Below are positions 32,601 to 39,543 of a stretch of DNA of 64,000 nt, piece by piece. Positions within the stretch are counted from its first letter, which is position 1; each line of letters begins with the position of its first letter. The stretch covers positions 8,308,001 through 8,372,000 of the forward strand of contig NC_065550.1 in assembly GCF_022605725.1 (NCBI RefSeq), read 5' to 3'. The translations under genes and the position numbers were made by a program. Source of the DNA: Anthonomus grandis grandis. Lineage: Eukaryota > Arthropoda > Insecta > Coleoptera > Curculionidae. Below the pieces are notes generated by a model. That model was not told the origin of the DNA. It was given only the letters and a program-made list of their open reading frames with translations, and did not search any database.

Positions 32601-35503
32601 CCAAATTCAAGAAACGCCCCCTAGCGGCCAAACAGTTTGACATAGTAAAATTTTGATAACTTTAAATTTTTTTTTTACAAAATTTCAACTCATGACATCT
32701 AAGTCAATTTTTTTCTATCTGTTCGAAAAATACGAGTTTTCTGTTAAAACAGTCGAAATCGCACCACCCTGTACATAGTTCCAAGCTGCAAATCTTAAGT
32801 TCAATATAATGTACTGCATGAGCAATAAAATTGGTGGATAATTGTTTTTCATATAAAATTTCAATTGTTCAACATTTTTTGCAATGCTGTATTTTTTAGA
32901 GCTTAAATTTAATTTTTTGATATCAAAAGAGCCATCAGACCTAAAAACAATATCTGTTACTTATATATTAACTTCTTCAGTGAATCAAAAAAAAGAGAAT
33001 AGAAATACCTTGTGCTGGATGCTTGTGTGATAACTTATTCAATTATATCCCAAAGACTTTTACCACTAACCAAACCTCTTTATTTTACTGTCGATATCTG
33101 TTTCGCTAACAATGTTAGCATATTCGGGTAACGATTAAAACTAAACTAAAACTACTTACAAGCAGACAACCAATGAAACATGGCTGAATTTTAAACAATA
33201 ACTAAAATTACTAAACTATACAATTGACTGTAAGAGATCTCTATTAATTTTTTTTTTTGATTTTTGAATATTAGCTGATTTTACTAATTTTAAATGATAA
33301 ATTGCTATACGAAAAGTAAAATAAATTTGAATAAAAAACGTAAGATTTAAAACTCGTTTTCTGTTTTCATTGATGTTTTTTACTTGTCTTTTAAACACGA
33401 TTCAAATCTTATATGGTTAGGACTATTGCTAAGCCTAAATAAAGTTTAAGGGAAGCTTTACATTTTTTATTGCATATTAATTATTCTACTTTTTGATTAT
33501 GATATAATAATTATGGCACTCGACTTAAGTTTCCAGAAAATTAAAAAAAGTTGAAGAAGTAGTCCTTTTTTCAAGTGGAGTTAATAGGTGAATGGGTAAC
33601 TAAAGATACTTCGGTGATCCTCCATTAAATTTATTTAAAAAATATTAATCCGACATGTTTCGCACATGTCCATCAGGGGTAACAAATTAATGGGTTCCGT
33701 CAATATATCTTATAGATCTAGTGCCTCAGACAAGGTTAAAATGTTAAAACGAATTAAGATACATGAGAATGGGACCAAACATGGATTTACAAAAACTTTA
33801 AAATTACATCATTACGACAATAGGTTAATAATAATTAATGAATCAGAAAAGATAGTTTCTTTAAATAACGCCCTCTGTTGAGGGAATTGAGAAAATCAGA
33901 TTAGAAAATTAATTTCTGTTAACTACCTAACTTCTTTTCTTAAACGATATTAAGTTCTACAAATTCGCTTGTGCGAAACCAAAATTACAAATACTTGTAT
34001 AAATTTCCTCCTTCCCTCCTATCCTAATTTGACAATTTATAGTGAAAAGTGTTAAACAAAAAAGATGTAGAATTATAGTAAAACTATCGACGTAAATTTT
34101 GTAACTTTGTAATATTTTACGTAAAATTTGACTATCGTTATTACGTCCCATAAGGCAGACTTAAAAATTATGATTGTTTTCAAAAGTTCCTGGATTATTC
34201 AATGCAAAGTTGTGGTACTGCCATTAATCAGCACTATATAGAAGAAAATTAACGGTGACAATTGTATTTTCTTAACATAGAGCGCGACAAAGTCAAAAGT
34301 CAATAATAATTCCATACTGTACTACTGTATGATTATTGTATGGAAGTTTAAATTTAATAGAAATCTAAAAAACTCTTACCTTTTTGCAGTCCTGCAAGTT
34401 TAAATCTTCAATATTTTGACATAGTTGAGCTAAGGTTTTCATTGAGCCATCCCTAACTGACTGGCATCCAAATAAAGATAGTTTCCTCAAGAAACCGCCA
34501 CATCTTCTAGAAATATTTTCTAAAATGGGACCCTAAAATATGTGTTTTTTTTTTTAATAAACATTTGAAGTTTGGTTAAAGAAAGGTTTTATTACTTCTA
34601 CGTCTGTCTGAAAAGTAAATAGGTCGATTTTTTGCCAATTTGAGCCGTCTAAAGCAAGGACGTTCCAGGCTTTCGATACTTGAGCACACCTGCAGAGGGA
34701 GACTACGTCAAGGAATGAGAATATTCTAAGGAGCAGCTCTTTTGGAAGTTTTCGGTTTATCAGGGCCTCGTCTGACTCCCTTGTGATCTATGAGTTATAC
34801 AGTTAATGTTAAAAAAATAAAATATTACAGCGAAAACTATTCCTTACATCTAACAAAATCATATCAATATTTTTATATGATAGCACCAATGCTGACGCAT
34901 GCCACATTATTTACACAATTTATAAAATGGTATACACACTGCACCGTAAAAGTAGTGCTTGAAATATAAGACATAGATAAATATTTAATAAAATTAAAAT
35001 GCTGAAATTGGAGACTAGGTTTTTTATTTCATGCATGTGCATTTTTGTTGTAAGCATAATGTGTTGTATTATTATTTTATGATGTAACGACCAAGCTATA
35101 CTGGTTAACTAAAGAATAAAAATACTTTTTTTTATTTTTTTATTTTTCTTTTTAACAACTGTAGTAAAACACTAACTGGAAAAAGAATCCTACAAATTCA
35201 CCACTTCAACAGAATATCACTAACGCGTTTAAAACTATAAAAATGAATAGTTTGTAAATTAAATATGCGTAGTAAATGATTTCTCTTATATTGGATTATT
35301 GATACGATAAATTGTTTCTAACAGATAATATAATAATCAAATAAGAACTCAAAATAGTTCTGTATATTCTAATTATATCCTATACTATAAATACTTTCTA
35401 TGTATACAATTTGTAGTTTTTTATCGATCTGACCCATTATTAAAATCAAATTTGTAATCTAATTGTTTTTTTACCTGAAATTTGGATCCATCTACTGCCA
35501 TCT
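11506..35503 (-). CDS. FBXL20: FBXL20/FBXL2-type F-box and leucine-rich-repeat protein (3' part outside window)
   Basis: Seven exons on the minus strand join without a stop: 35503-35495, 34787-34596, 34532-34380, 23532-23346, 23232-23114, 23054-22863 and 11607-11506 (324 codons). Residues ~20-60 form an F-box (KLPKELLLRIFSFLDVVSLC), which binds Skp1 in an SCF ubiquitin ligase. Residues ~75-324 are cysteine-containing leucine-rich repeats (for example YLEKMDLDECVQITDATLI) that select the substrate. Order and spacing match animal FBXL20/FBXL2, which are about 420-440 residues. The last ~110 residues, with the C-terminal CaaX prenylation box in relatives, should lie beyond position 1. All junctions have GT..AG; the 23346 donor (GTCAGA) is weak. 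Introns 3 and 6 are the largest (about 10.8 and 11.3 kb), and intron 7 exceeds 11.5 kb. The assignment to FBXL20 rather than FBXL2 is by overall resemblance. Confidence 0.93.
11610..11935. other. FBXL intron, nothing recognised
   Basis: AT-rich sequence with no open frame or repeat terminus that I can identify, up to the Penelope-like 3' end. Confidence 0.4.
11936..11985 (-). ncRNA. Hammerhead-ribozyme-like motif of the Penelope element
   Basis: The 50 nt minus-strand RNA contains the core CUGAUGA (11980-11974) and GAAA (11953-11950). Stem I is UAGGU/ACCUA (5 bp), stem II is an imperfect CUC..GAG-based hairpin, stem III is a minimal CAC/GUG, and a UA precedes the presumed cleavage site. Penelope-like elements are known to carry such hammerheads, often with very short stem III that may act as dimers. 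The first stem II pair is not canonical, so activity is uncertain. Confidence 0.5.
11990..12364 (-). pseudogene. PLE GIY-YIG endonuclease, minus copy
   Basis: After the RT, the minus strand reads LGVYSL, CAYCPAIYVDQSCRTISTRI and QEHLILVNKF, a degraded GIY-YIG nuclease (here VYSL and YVD, with IG lost to VD). A further segment, QDFTVPDNVSVVHECQKSRK, follows. Stops are present. GIY-YIG is the usual endonuclease of Penelope elements and nicks the target DNA. Confidence 0.8.
12365..13325 (-). pseudogene. Penelope-like reverse transcriptase
   Basis: The minus-strand segments are FSVDVKNLFP (about 13245, RT motif A), YRQTTGLAMGSCLSPFLSEV (about 13070, motif B-like) and YKRYVDDVCLVWGG (about 12935, catalytic YVDD). 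The thumb and linker follow, with FEVYRKPTATDNIIQFDSLSPG (about 12755) and SNSLKRNLVRP (about 12370), which is typical of PLE RTs and leads into the GIY-YIG nuclease. Frameshifts near 13200 and 12800 interrupt it. PLE RTs use target-primed or related priming and are related to telomerase RT. Confidence 0.88.
13325..13680 (+). pseudogene. PLE GIY-YIG endonuclease, plus copy
   Basis: The plus strand reads SGVYSLQCADCPAIYIGQLG then RRISTRIQEHLSLVN, which preserves the GVY..YIG signature and the downstream Arg and Glu-His better than the minus copy. NFTVPDNVSVVHECQKSRKL and a C-terminus ending FEPGLIFNNIA before a stop at about 13681 follow. Frameshifts occur around 13460. No RT is attached upstream on this strand. 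Confidence 0.82.
13712..13792 (+). repeat. tRNA-derived (SINE-like) insert
   Basis: It contains an A-box-like TGGTAGCGCAGTAGTTAAC and a B-box GGTTCGAATC at tRNA spacing. It lies in the plus PLE tail and is absent from the minus tail. A cloverleaf is imperfect (poor acceptor pairing), so a SINE head or tRNA pseudogene is more likely than a working tRNA gene. Confidence 0.45.
14012..14062 (+). ncRNA. Degraded second hammerhead-like motif
   Basis: It contains AGGTCTGATG, then a CTC..GAG hairpin, then GCGAAACAC: the same layout as 11936-11985, but with the A of CUGAUGA lost and part of stem II deleted. It is likely inactive. Confidence 0.4.
14063..14949. other. FBXL intron, nothing recognised
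   Basis: AT-rich and non-coding. I see no TIR, tail or protein similarity. Confidence 0.4.
15063..15647 (+). CDS. LINE ORF1 protein: PHD-like zinc finger and coiled coil
   Basis: A 194-residue open frame. Residues ~7-55 form a PHD-like Cys-rich finger (CNLCNKTVAENRDGLLCEKC and, later, WICESC). Residues ~75-120 are a long amphipathic coiled coil (LADLMNKLNDMNRKYDALLN). The rest resembles the ORF1 C-terminus of Jockey/CR1-like LINEs (NNLIIQDVPQSRN, YRVGK). Such proteins bind element RNA. It stops at 15647, probably early, since relatives are longer and the following sequence (NPRLRLGAWRS-like) is in another frame. Confidence 0.7.
   Translation: MSEINVCNLCNKTVAENRDGLLCEKCLVYRVCIKMTAGAYQQIRKFSQPWICESCKIPVSSTVCNADVINKLADLMNKLNDMNRKYDALLNKFNEQIEINSRLEKEINKIKDQLNTQEQNTLNNNLIIQDVPQSRNKNLKEVINKIVEKLDLHPLGNQFTAYRVGKSTTETDASECRPIKVIFSDDQQKSRLLK
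16000..16534 (+). pseudogene. LINE endonuclease (APE-like) fragments
   Basis: Frames give VKVSGIYRPPAYKSTDFINN (the IYRPP endonuclease motif), then a shifted GDMNINLLDD (Asp/Asn catalytic motif), then DHILIDKSS and LTEHEFTFNL (degraded SDH). The order is that of APE-type LINE endonucleases, which nick target DNA. Two frameshifts. Confidence 0.75.
16700..17126 (+). pseudogene. LINE reverse transcriptase, N-terminal part
   Basis: Frames contain NNYRPISVIS (RT motif 1), FAVFVDLNKAF (motif A, catalytic Asp) and a degraded linker up to the P-element insertion at 17126. Many stops. Confidence 0.75.
17459..20376 (+). pseudogene. P-element-like transposase with THAP domain (broken)
   Basis: ATG 17459 starts a C2CH THAP zinc finger (CCIPGCKSN, FRFPNDPDQRKRWL, ICIKHFS; residues ~5-75), which binds the element ends. 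After a frameshift in a poly-A run (~17775), a P-element transposase N-terminus follows (SPETLIWASTIFLTFPGAYF, LPSPRHLKRLL; about 18320-18445). The RNase-H-like core follows with VVLMLDEIYI (about 18535), IAIISDNNAVN (about 18813) and the insertion domain. The well-kept C-terminal part at 19159-20376 contains FQTDDLEGRFGQYRLMSGAN. Relatives (Drosophila P, THAP9) have ~750-900 residues, as here. At least five stops or frameshifts. Codons are very AT-rich. Confidence 0.9.
21238..21290. repeat. (TA)n microsatellite in the P element
   Basis: About 50 bp of nearly pure TA near the 3' end of the P-like element. Confidence 0.9.
21620..22295 (+). pseudogene. LINE reverse transcriptase, C-terminal part
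   Basis: It continues the LINE of 14950-17126. APQGSVLGSLLY follows the P-element junction (motif B), then FADDTVLLYTV (about 21710, catalytic FADD intact), then WLYYNRLKINATKTKYMLF and SIKYLGLIIDINLNWGQHIE. Stops at about 22001 and beyond. The element ends in AT-rich sequence near 22295. Confidence 0.85.
22296..22862. other. FBXL intron, nothing recognised
   Basis: AT-rich intron up to the donor of exon 6. Confidence 0.4.
22863..23054 (-). CDS. FBXL20: FBXL exon 6
   Basis: 192 nt, phase 0 to 0, from AG|AATATT to GCGAGG|GTAAGC. It encodes two LRR units (NIRDDAIQALAENCPKLHYL then LCLSYCSILTDASLIALAQ and LEVASCSLFTDAGFQALAR). It matches the FBXL20 region around NITDAILNALGQNCPRLRIL. It appears slightly longer than in vertebrates by one repeat-like segment. 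Confidence 0.9.
23114..23232 (-). CDS. FBXL20: FBXL exon 5
   Basis: 119 nt, entered in phase 1, ending in phase 0 at GTT|GTAAGT. It encodes CPKLKSFLSKNCRMISSKAI then ICLAKYCTQLEVVNLSKC, a conserved LRR pair. Confidence 0.9.
23346..23532 (-). CDS. FBXL20: FBXL exon 4
   Basis: 187 nt, phase 0 in, phase 1 out. It encodes ISDATCNALSKHCSKLQKLN, LDGCALITDFALKALSDGCP and NLTHINIGWC, strongly like the family (TTDATC.SLSKFCSKL). The donor is AGAG|GTCAGA, weaker than the others but forced by the reading frame. Confidence 0.92.
23560..26280. other. FBXL intron 3, distal part; nothing identified
   Basis: About 2.7 kb of AT-rich intron. A moderately GC-rich block at about 24390-24620 has a 72-codon open frame (MFSPWLMTRRSWGLPGVSQE...) and looks transposon-derived, but I cannot name it. 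The rest shows no TIRs, LTRs or coding signal. Confidence 0.4.
26281..26420 (-). pseudogene. LINE RT fragment
   Basis: The minus strand reads ALIKLCDQIINGFNNKKKCM then VIFLDLVKAFDIV, RT motif A of Jockey-like LINEs (F.DL.KAFD). About 120 bp remain. Confidence 0.75.
26853..27251 (+). pseudogene. Sailor-like transposase, N-terminal part
   Basis: 132 codons from ATG 26853. A helix-turn-helix DNA-binding region (LSLSEKVIILNVHDCI, GIGKSTIFKLLRERKV, ~20-70) is followed by a basic GRPT motif (QKPGRPTKVLDENAKCIIRR) as in Tc1-type proteins. It ends shortly after DDSIPLISRKL, where the opposed copy at 28467 begins with the same residues. Without the catalytic domain it could only bind DNA. Confidence 0.75.
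27484..28480 (-). pseudogene. Sailor-like transposase, catalytic part (DD82E)
   Basis: The minus strand reads SIPLISRKLLWTTLKNMDFA from about 28480, then KKVFYLDETWINEGY (first Asp), VVVMDNASYHSRRIE (second Asp) and YHCELNPIELIWAQVKG (Glu). I count 82 residues between the second Asp and the Glu, the spacing of the DD82E/Sailor group. The acidic tail ends GDDSSSDGEEDYNLL. One stop at about 28075 (…TGDYH*) splits it. Just upstream of DDSIPL the minus strand reads TTCTTTTCAG, a good intron acceptor; the plus copy lacks this and reads through. Confidence 0.85.
28617..29586. other. FBXL intron with a solo transposon terminus
   Basis: At about 29100-29300 the sequence ends ...GTTGGACACCCTGTA, a mariner/MITE-type terminus (TACAGGGTGTCCAAC on the minus strand), without a partner end nearby. 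The rest is unrecognised AT-rich sequence. Confidence 0.45.
29587..29655 (+). repeat. tRNA-derived SINE-like sequence
   Basis: It contains an A-box-like TAGCACCGTAGG and a B-box GGTTCGAATCC. It reads like a degraded tRNA-derived SINE head. No good cloverleaf. Confidence 0.4.
29849..30303 (+). mobile_element. MITE-like DNA transposon fragment
   Basis: It begins TACAGGGTGGACCATGG, a typical Tc1/mariner-related terminus, and runs as non-coding sequence into the LINE remnant at about 30304. The opposite terminus was not found, so its right limit is approximate. Confidence 0.45.
30304..30471 (-). pseudogene. LINE RT fragment, downstream half
   Basis: The minus strand encodes VLDFSKAFDTLSHKIF (RT motif A) and, further left, VITGVP (motif B). 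It is continued upstream at 32772-32900, beyond the mariner. Confidence 0.8.
30472..32771 (+). mobile_element. Mariner with ~480 bp terminal inverted repeats
   Basis: The ends are CAGGG... at 30472 and ...CCCTG at 32771, flanked by TA (30470-30471, 32772-32773). The arms 30472-30963 and 32288-32771 match closely over their full length and each contains an internal TACAGGGTGTTTCATAAAG-type sub-terminus (about 30755 and 32490). It is inserted in a LINE RT remnant whose sequence closes up when the element is removed. One transposase in between. Confidence 0.92.
31033..32146 (+). pseudogene. Mariner transposase, near intact
   Basis: The plus strand encodes an N-terminal HTH (YKNYEKVDMLKCYFLSNENS), a linker and a catalytic domain: NIIWTDESRIDTSG (first Asp), YYQQDGYPSHNAR (second Asp) and SYDLTPLDFFF (third Asp; 38 residues between second and last Asp by my count). 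The C-terminus, in a shifted frame after ~31970, is FKGRTIETREELQVATRQTF...GGVQFEHLL. Only a TGA at 31357-31359 (in place of a Trp-like position, SH*AVAEKIG) and one frameshift near 31975 break it, so this copy is among the youngest in the window. Confidence 0.9.
32772..32900 (-). pseudogene. LINE RT fragment, upstream half
   Basis: The minus strand ends ...LKICSLELC and continues into VLDFSKAFD at 30470 when the mariner is removed. Confidence 0.65.
32901..33595. other. FBXL intron, nothing recognised
   Basis: AT-rich, with no coding or terminal signals that I can support. Confidence 0.4.
33596..33695 (-). repeat. Penelope-like 3' tail fragment
   Basis: The minus strand contains CCCTGATGGACATGTGCGAA followed by ACATGTCGG. 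The CUGAUG....GCGAAACAUGUC pattern is a common 3'/pLTR signature of insect Penelope-like elements and resembles a degenerate hammerhead. No RT nearby. Confidence 0.4.
33700..34379. other. FBXL intron, nothing recognised
   Basis: AT-rich intron leading to the donor of exon 3. Confidence 0.4.
34380..34532 (-). CDS. FBXL20: FBXL exon 3
   Basis: 153 nt, phase 0 to 0, from TTTTAG|GGTCCC to AAAAAG|GTAAGA. It encodes GPILENISRRCGGFLRKLSL, FGCQSVRDGSMKTLAQ and LCQNIEDLNLQDCKK, the start of the LRR domain. Confidence 0.94.
34596..34787 (-). CDS. FBXL20: FBXL exon 2 (F-box)
   Basis: 192 nt, phase 0 to 0, from CATAG|ATCACA to GTAGAA|GTAATA. It encodes ITRESDEALINRKLPKELLL then RIFSFLDVVSLCRCAQVSKA and WNVLALDGSNWQKIDLF, the full F-box that contacts Skp1. 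Confidence 0.95.
34800..35490. other. FBXL intron 1, nothing recognised
   Basis: AT-rich 707 bp intron between exon 1 and exon 2; no insertion that I can identify. Confidence 0.6.
35495..35503 (-). CDS. FBXL20: FBXL exon 1, coding part
   Basis: The minus strand reads ATGGCAGTAGATGGATCC then AAATTTCAG|GTAAAA. The coding part is 27 nt from ATG 35503 to 35477 (M A V D G S K F Q) and ends phase 0 at the donor, joining ITRESDE of exon 2. This start was chosen because it is the first ATG upstream of the F-box in a GC-rich 5' region with a consensus donor. The feature bounds mark the start codon and following bases; the donor-side limit is 35477. Confidence 0.8.
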
Positions 35504-35570
35504 TGACAGATCGACGGCTACTACGCTGCCTCCCGGTCGCCACCTTGTTATGCCAACTGTTGTATAAATA
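35504..35570 (-). promoter_or_regulatory. FBXL20: Likely 5' UTR and core promoter of the FBXL gene
   Basis: A short island with clearly higher GC than its surroundings (GGCGACCGGGAGGCAGCG on the minus strand) sits directly upstream of the start codon, as expected for a TATA-less housekeeping promoter. The transcription start is not determinable. A mariner ends about 140 bp further upstream. Confidence 0.5.
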
Positions 35571-35711
35571 CTTAATTGAGAAATTTGCCGTTTTCTAGGA
35601 AATAAATCGGAGTCTTGATAAATGAATAAATAAATGCTATCTTATAGCATTTTCCTGAAATAAAAATTATTATTTAAGGTATTTCGAGGTGAATGTTACA
35701 TTAAAAGTATA

Positions 35712-37490
35712 CAGTGTGTGTCAGCCAAATGGAATAAATTAGCTAATAAATAGACGGGAGCATATTGGAAAAAACGCTCGACGTGTTCGATTTGGTTTTT
35801 ATAGTTGCGCATTTTTTTTCATAAAAACTTTTTATACAGGGAGTATCAGATAACGGTGGGCAAGACCAACTTGCTTAGTTTAAACATAACACCCTGTATG
35901 TTAATTAATTTTTAATTAACATACACTAATTATTCCTTAGATCATTTTAGACATATTTTGTATACAATGTCCTATACCTATCTTTAACTGTTTCGGAAAT
36001 ATTAAGTAAAATTAAAAAATTAACATTTAGAAAAGAAAATGATTTATTTGCCGAAAATTGTTACAACATATTCAAAAACTGATACATAATACAAATCTAA
36101 ACAATAATGTCAATGTAGGAGATGTTCAAAATGCTCGCCACGAACGTCTTGGCAACACCCTACCCGTAAATAGAAATTTCTTCTAACGTTATTCAACATC
36201 TCAGGTGTGATCGATCTAATTGGCAGGGTTATTCGTCGTCGTAAGTCAGCTAAGTCAGTGGGTTTAGTTTTGTATACAATAGTTTTCACATATTCGCATA
36301 AGAAAAAGTCTAATGGCGTCAGATCGGGAGACCGTGCTGGCCATTCCATCGATCCTCGCCTCCCTATCCACCGATCTGGAAATATTTGGTTGAGGTACTG
36401 CCGGACATTTGTTTGGTAGTGGGGTGGTGCTCCATCTTGTTGAACCCATATCATATTCGCTGGAACTTGTGGGTTTCCTGGATCAGGATACAAGTTGGAC
36501 AACGTTGGCACTACATTATTTTGAAGCAATTCTAAATAATTATCGCCATTCAAATTGCCCTCAATAAAAAAGGGACCTATGATCTGATCTTCAATAATTC
36601 CTGCCTACACGTTAACTTGTCAGGGTATTGAGTATTGTCTTCTCTCGTCCAGCGAGGATTTTCCCTGGACCAATAGCGGCAATTTTGACGATTGGCATGA
36701 CCGTGAAGAGTAAAGGTGCACTCATCTGAAAACATAGCATGTTCTAATTGGATCACATTGCTGTCTAACATTGCCATCATTTGTTCACAAAAATACATTG
36801 GTGGGTATAATTTTATAGGGATGCATTTTGTTTTCTTTTAATATTCTAATAACTGATGAATAGCTAATATCGAGTACAGGGGCTGCTTTCCGAGTAGATG
36901 TATGTGGGTGTTCCTCAAACTCAAGCATAACAGCCAATTTGGTATCCTCACTTATTGCATTGGCAGCTGCTTTTTTGACCTGTCTAACATGGCCCAGCTT
37001 GCGGAATTGCATTTCTATTTTACTAATTGTGCCTTGGTTTAAAGGCGGCAAATATGGAATTTTTTCGTGAAATAAGAGAGCTACTTCCATTTGCGTCCGT
37101 GTATTATCTCCATAGCCAATCAACTGTAGAATTGTTATTTTGTGCATTTCTGTCAAATGAACCATTTTTTTGGCTTGTAGTTAATGAAATTTTAACGACT
37201 ATAGCACTGACGACTACTTCTGTCATGCAACATGAATCAACATTAAGTCTGGCATTTTAAACCAAAGTAAACAACAATTTTTAGTTTTTTTTATTCTCAT
37301 ATCAATAAAAAAGAATGCTGAAATAGTTTTTGCTTGCTTTATCATTACCAAGACCTAAATGGACAAGAAGTATTATATGTTATTTTTTGAATTTTACTTA
37401 ATATTTCCGAAACAGTTAAAGATAGGTAGGTATAGGACACGGTCCCATCTATTTATTAGCTAATTTATTCCATTTGGCTGACACGCACTG
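35712..37490 (-). mobile_element. Mariner with TA duplication, 1.78 kb
   Basis: The termini CAGTGTGTGTCAGCCAAATG (left) and its inverse at the right (CATTTGGCTGACACGCACTG) are each next to TA. The terminal repeats match for about 43 bp. A second inner inverted stretch lies at 35945-36010 and 37385-37440. Between 35834 and 35906 a sub-element begins TACAGGG and ends CCCTGTA. The element sits just upstream of the FBXL promoter. Confidence 0.9.
36110..37165 (-). pseudogene. Mariner transposase (DD41D), two breaks
   Basis: From ATG 37165 (MVHLTEMHKITILQLIGYGD) it encodes an HTH region, TSTRKAAPVLDISYSSVIRI, and then, after a frameshift near 36790, HAMFSDECTFTLHG (first Asp). After a second break near 36600 it gives WVQQDGAPPHYQT (second Asp) and RSPDLTPLDFFLCEYVK (third Asp; 41 residues between). 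It ends GEHFEHLLH at 36110. Apart from the two breaks the protein is complete (about 345 residues, the family norm). Confidence 0.9.
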
Positions 37491-37494
37491 TATA

Positions 37495-37910
37495 TAGCAT
37501 CACCGGTGCAGATCAGATCACTGAATCTTACTTTTTAAAATAAAACTCGTCGAGCTTATTTCTAGTTGAATAACATTAAAACCAAAACATATGTTTTTTA
37601 ATCTTTCTTTAATAATTAGTATGTAACCTTTCAAAAATGTTTTTTTCAGTAACTTTTGCATGATTTTAACTTACTGCGAAAAGTTGTTTGTCTAATGAGG
37701 GGGTATATCTTATAATTATTAAAAATACAATTTATTTACACGCATTTGGCCCATTACATCCTTATACCTTATTTTAAAATCTTGAAAAACCTTTATAACC
37801 AATATGAAAATTCGAAAGTTACAAACAAATTAAACACTTACTAATAGATCTCGGTATCAACCTGGTAAAATAGAGCAATACCTCTATATCAAATCGCACT
37901 CGTAAAATAT
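37495..37910. other. Intergenic, nothing recognised
   Basis: AT-rich spacer between two mariner sequences. Confidence 0.4.
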
Positions 37911-38480
37911 ACAGGGTGCATCAAGAAGACTGCGCAGGTGTCAACTTTATCATTTATTAATGCATTTTTGGATTCTATGATAAATTCTAAACGCACATTT
38001 CATATATAACAATATCAATCTTAAACTGTTTTCGAAATAACAATTAAAAAAATTACAAATTTTTTAAAACTCTACCAGGCTTTAAAATCTAAATTATTCA
38101 CCTTTTGGTACTTTTTTGTGTCACAGGTGGCATGTTTGACTTTGATTAATAGATTTGACATCTTCGCTAAGTTCAATATTGTCCAAAATGGCTCAATTAA
38201 ATGAAAGAGAAAAAATTACATAATAAGGAGTTATGGAGATCGTATTAGACCATAAAAAGGTTCCTAATTTATTTAATGATTTATTTCCAAATCGAAATCC
38301 AATTCCTTTTTAACTACTCAGAAAATAGTAAAGAGGTTCGACGAAACTGGCATCATTAAAGAAAGAACTAGATCAGGTCGACAAAAATCCTCAACAAATG
38401 ATAAAGGAAGTTTGGAAGTTTTACAATGTTTCGTTGAAAATTCCCACAGGGTTCTAGTCGACTTTAGGTGTCTGCAATTT
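37911..38480 (+). mobile_element. Truncated mariner, 5' end only
   Basis: It starts TACAGGGTGCATCAAGAAG, a mariner terminus. From about 38187 the plus strand encodes MAQLNEREKIT, then NLFNDLFPNRNPI, IVKRFDETGIIKERTRSGRQ and SLEVLQCFVENSH, the helix-turn-helix part of a transposase with stops at 38220. The catalytic half is missing. Confidence 0.8.
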
Positions 38481-39539
38481 TTAACATTTTTGAGTATGAA
38501 ATAGTTAAGTTATTCTTCTTTGGACTATTTTAAGCAAAAAAAAATTGGAGGATGAATAACATTTTCTTTAATAAAATAATAAAAAATAGCACATGACAAT
38601 GAGCACCTATGTACGATATGAACTCGTTTTCGAATATTCGCCGCAAGCGCTTCATGACTTTATGGTAATGAAAGTGAACTATGAGCCGGGCGGCCTGGGT
38701 TCAGATTTGAACTGTGCTAGTTTTACTTTTTTTATTATTTTGCAACTAAGAATTTTGTAATTTTGGAAAAATTATTTAATTTTAATGAAATTATGCATAA
38801 AAAATTATCAAAAAGAGGAAATTGTTTATATAAGATAAAAAAAAATTGTTTTTACCTTTTCTTGTAACTAAGTCCCTTTATTTTCGTGTAAAAAAACATA
38901 CCGAAGACGCCTATAATGTATTATTTATTGTTTTGATTTTGGTCAGAATTAAAAATAATATTAAATATAGGCATATTTTATTTAAAACAAAATTAAGTCT
39001 AAAAAATTTATTTTTCATACAAAAACAAAATTCCCTTCCACCTTCCTTCAGTTCAGTTCAGTCTTGAGTTCTTGGCTTCTGTGTGGTGTCGCAATTAGCC
39101 AGCGCTATTTGATTAGTGTATAGGGTTTTGTCTGATTCTAGACAAATGAATAAGATTCTATCTGGCTGATAAAAATGTGAGAAAAGAAAAAAAACATCAA
39201 TAAAAACAATTAAAAAAATCATCTCTGGTTTTCTATTTCTACCTATTAGCATGTTTTGGTTTGTTGGTTCTTTCATCCTCGGTTTAGTCTATATCAAGGT
39301 CAAATCAAGTGTATATTGGTTCTTACTTTCCTCTTTCGAGTCAATGAGCTCCTCAGTGTTCAGCCCCCCCCCCCCCCCCTATTGATTTATTGATTGTGAA
39401 ATCTTTCGTCATGCGGACTGTGTAGTCCGTACTGTTGGTCGCGGTCTGTACACCGAGGCGCCCAATGAGCTCTCCTTTTCAATCTCTTACTACTTTCCAT
39501 TTACATTTTGCAGAGTCAAAGTTTAATTTTGTTAATTAT
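38481..39539. other. Intergenic: tRNA-like sequence, poly-C tract, LINE 3' region
   Basis: At about 38675-38705 a B-box-like GGGTTCAGATTTGA suggests a decayed tRNA-derived SINE. A run of about 16 C occurs at 39364-39380. The last ~150 bp probably belong to the 3' UTR of the LINE that follows on the minus strand. No gene. Confidence 0.45.
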
Positions 39540-39543
39540 TTAG

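Noticed and set aside
22863..35503. FBXL sequence as a processed pseudogene
   Set aside because: Exons are separated by introns with proper GT..AG ends and the joined frame has no stop, so it is a genuine spliced gene.
39364..39380. Poly-C run as a regulatory element
   Set aside because: A low-complexity tract with no adjacent gene; may also be a sequencing-prone homopolymer.
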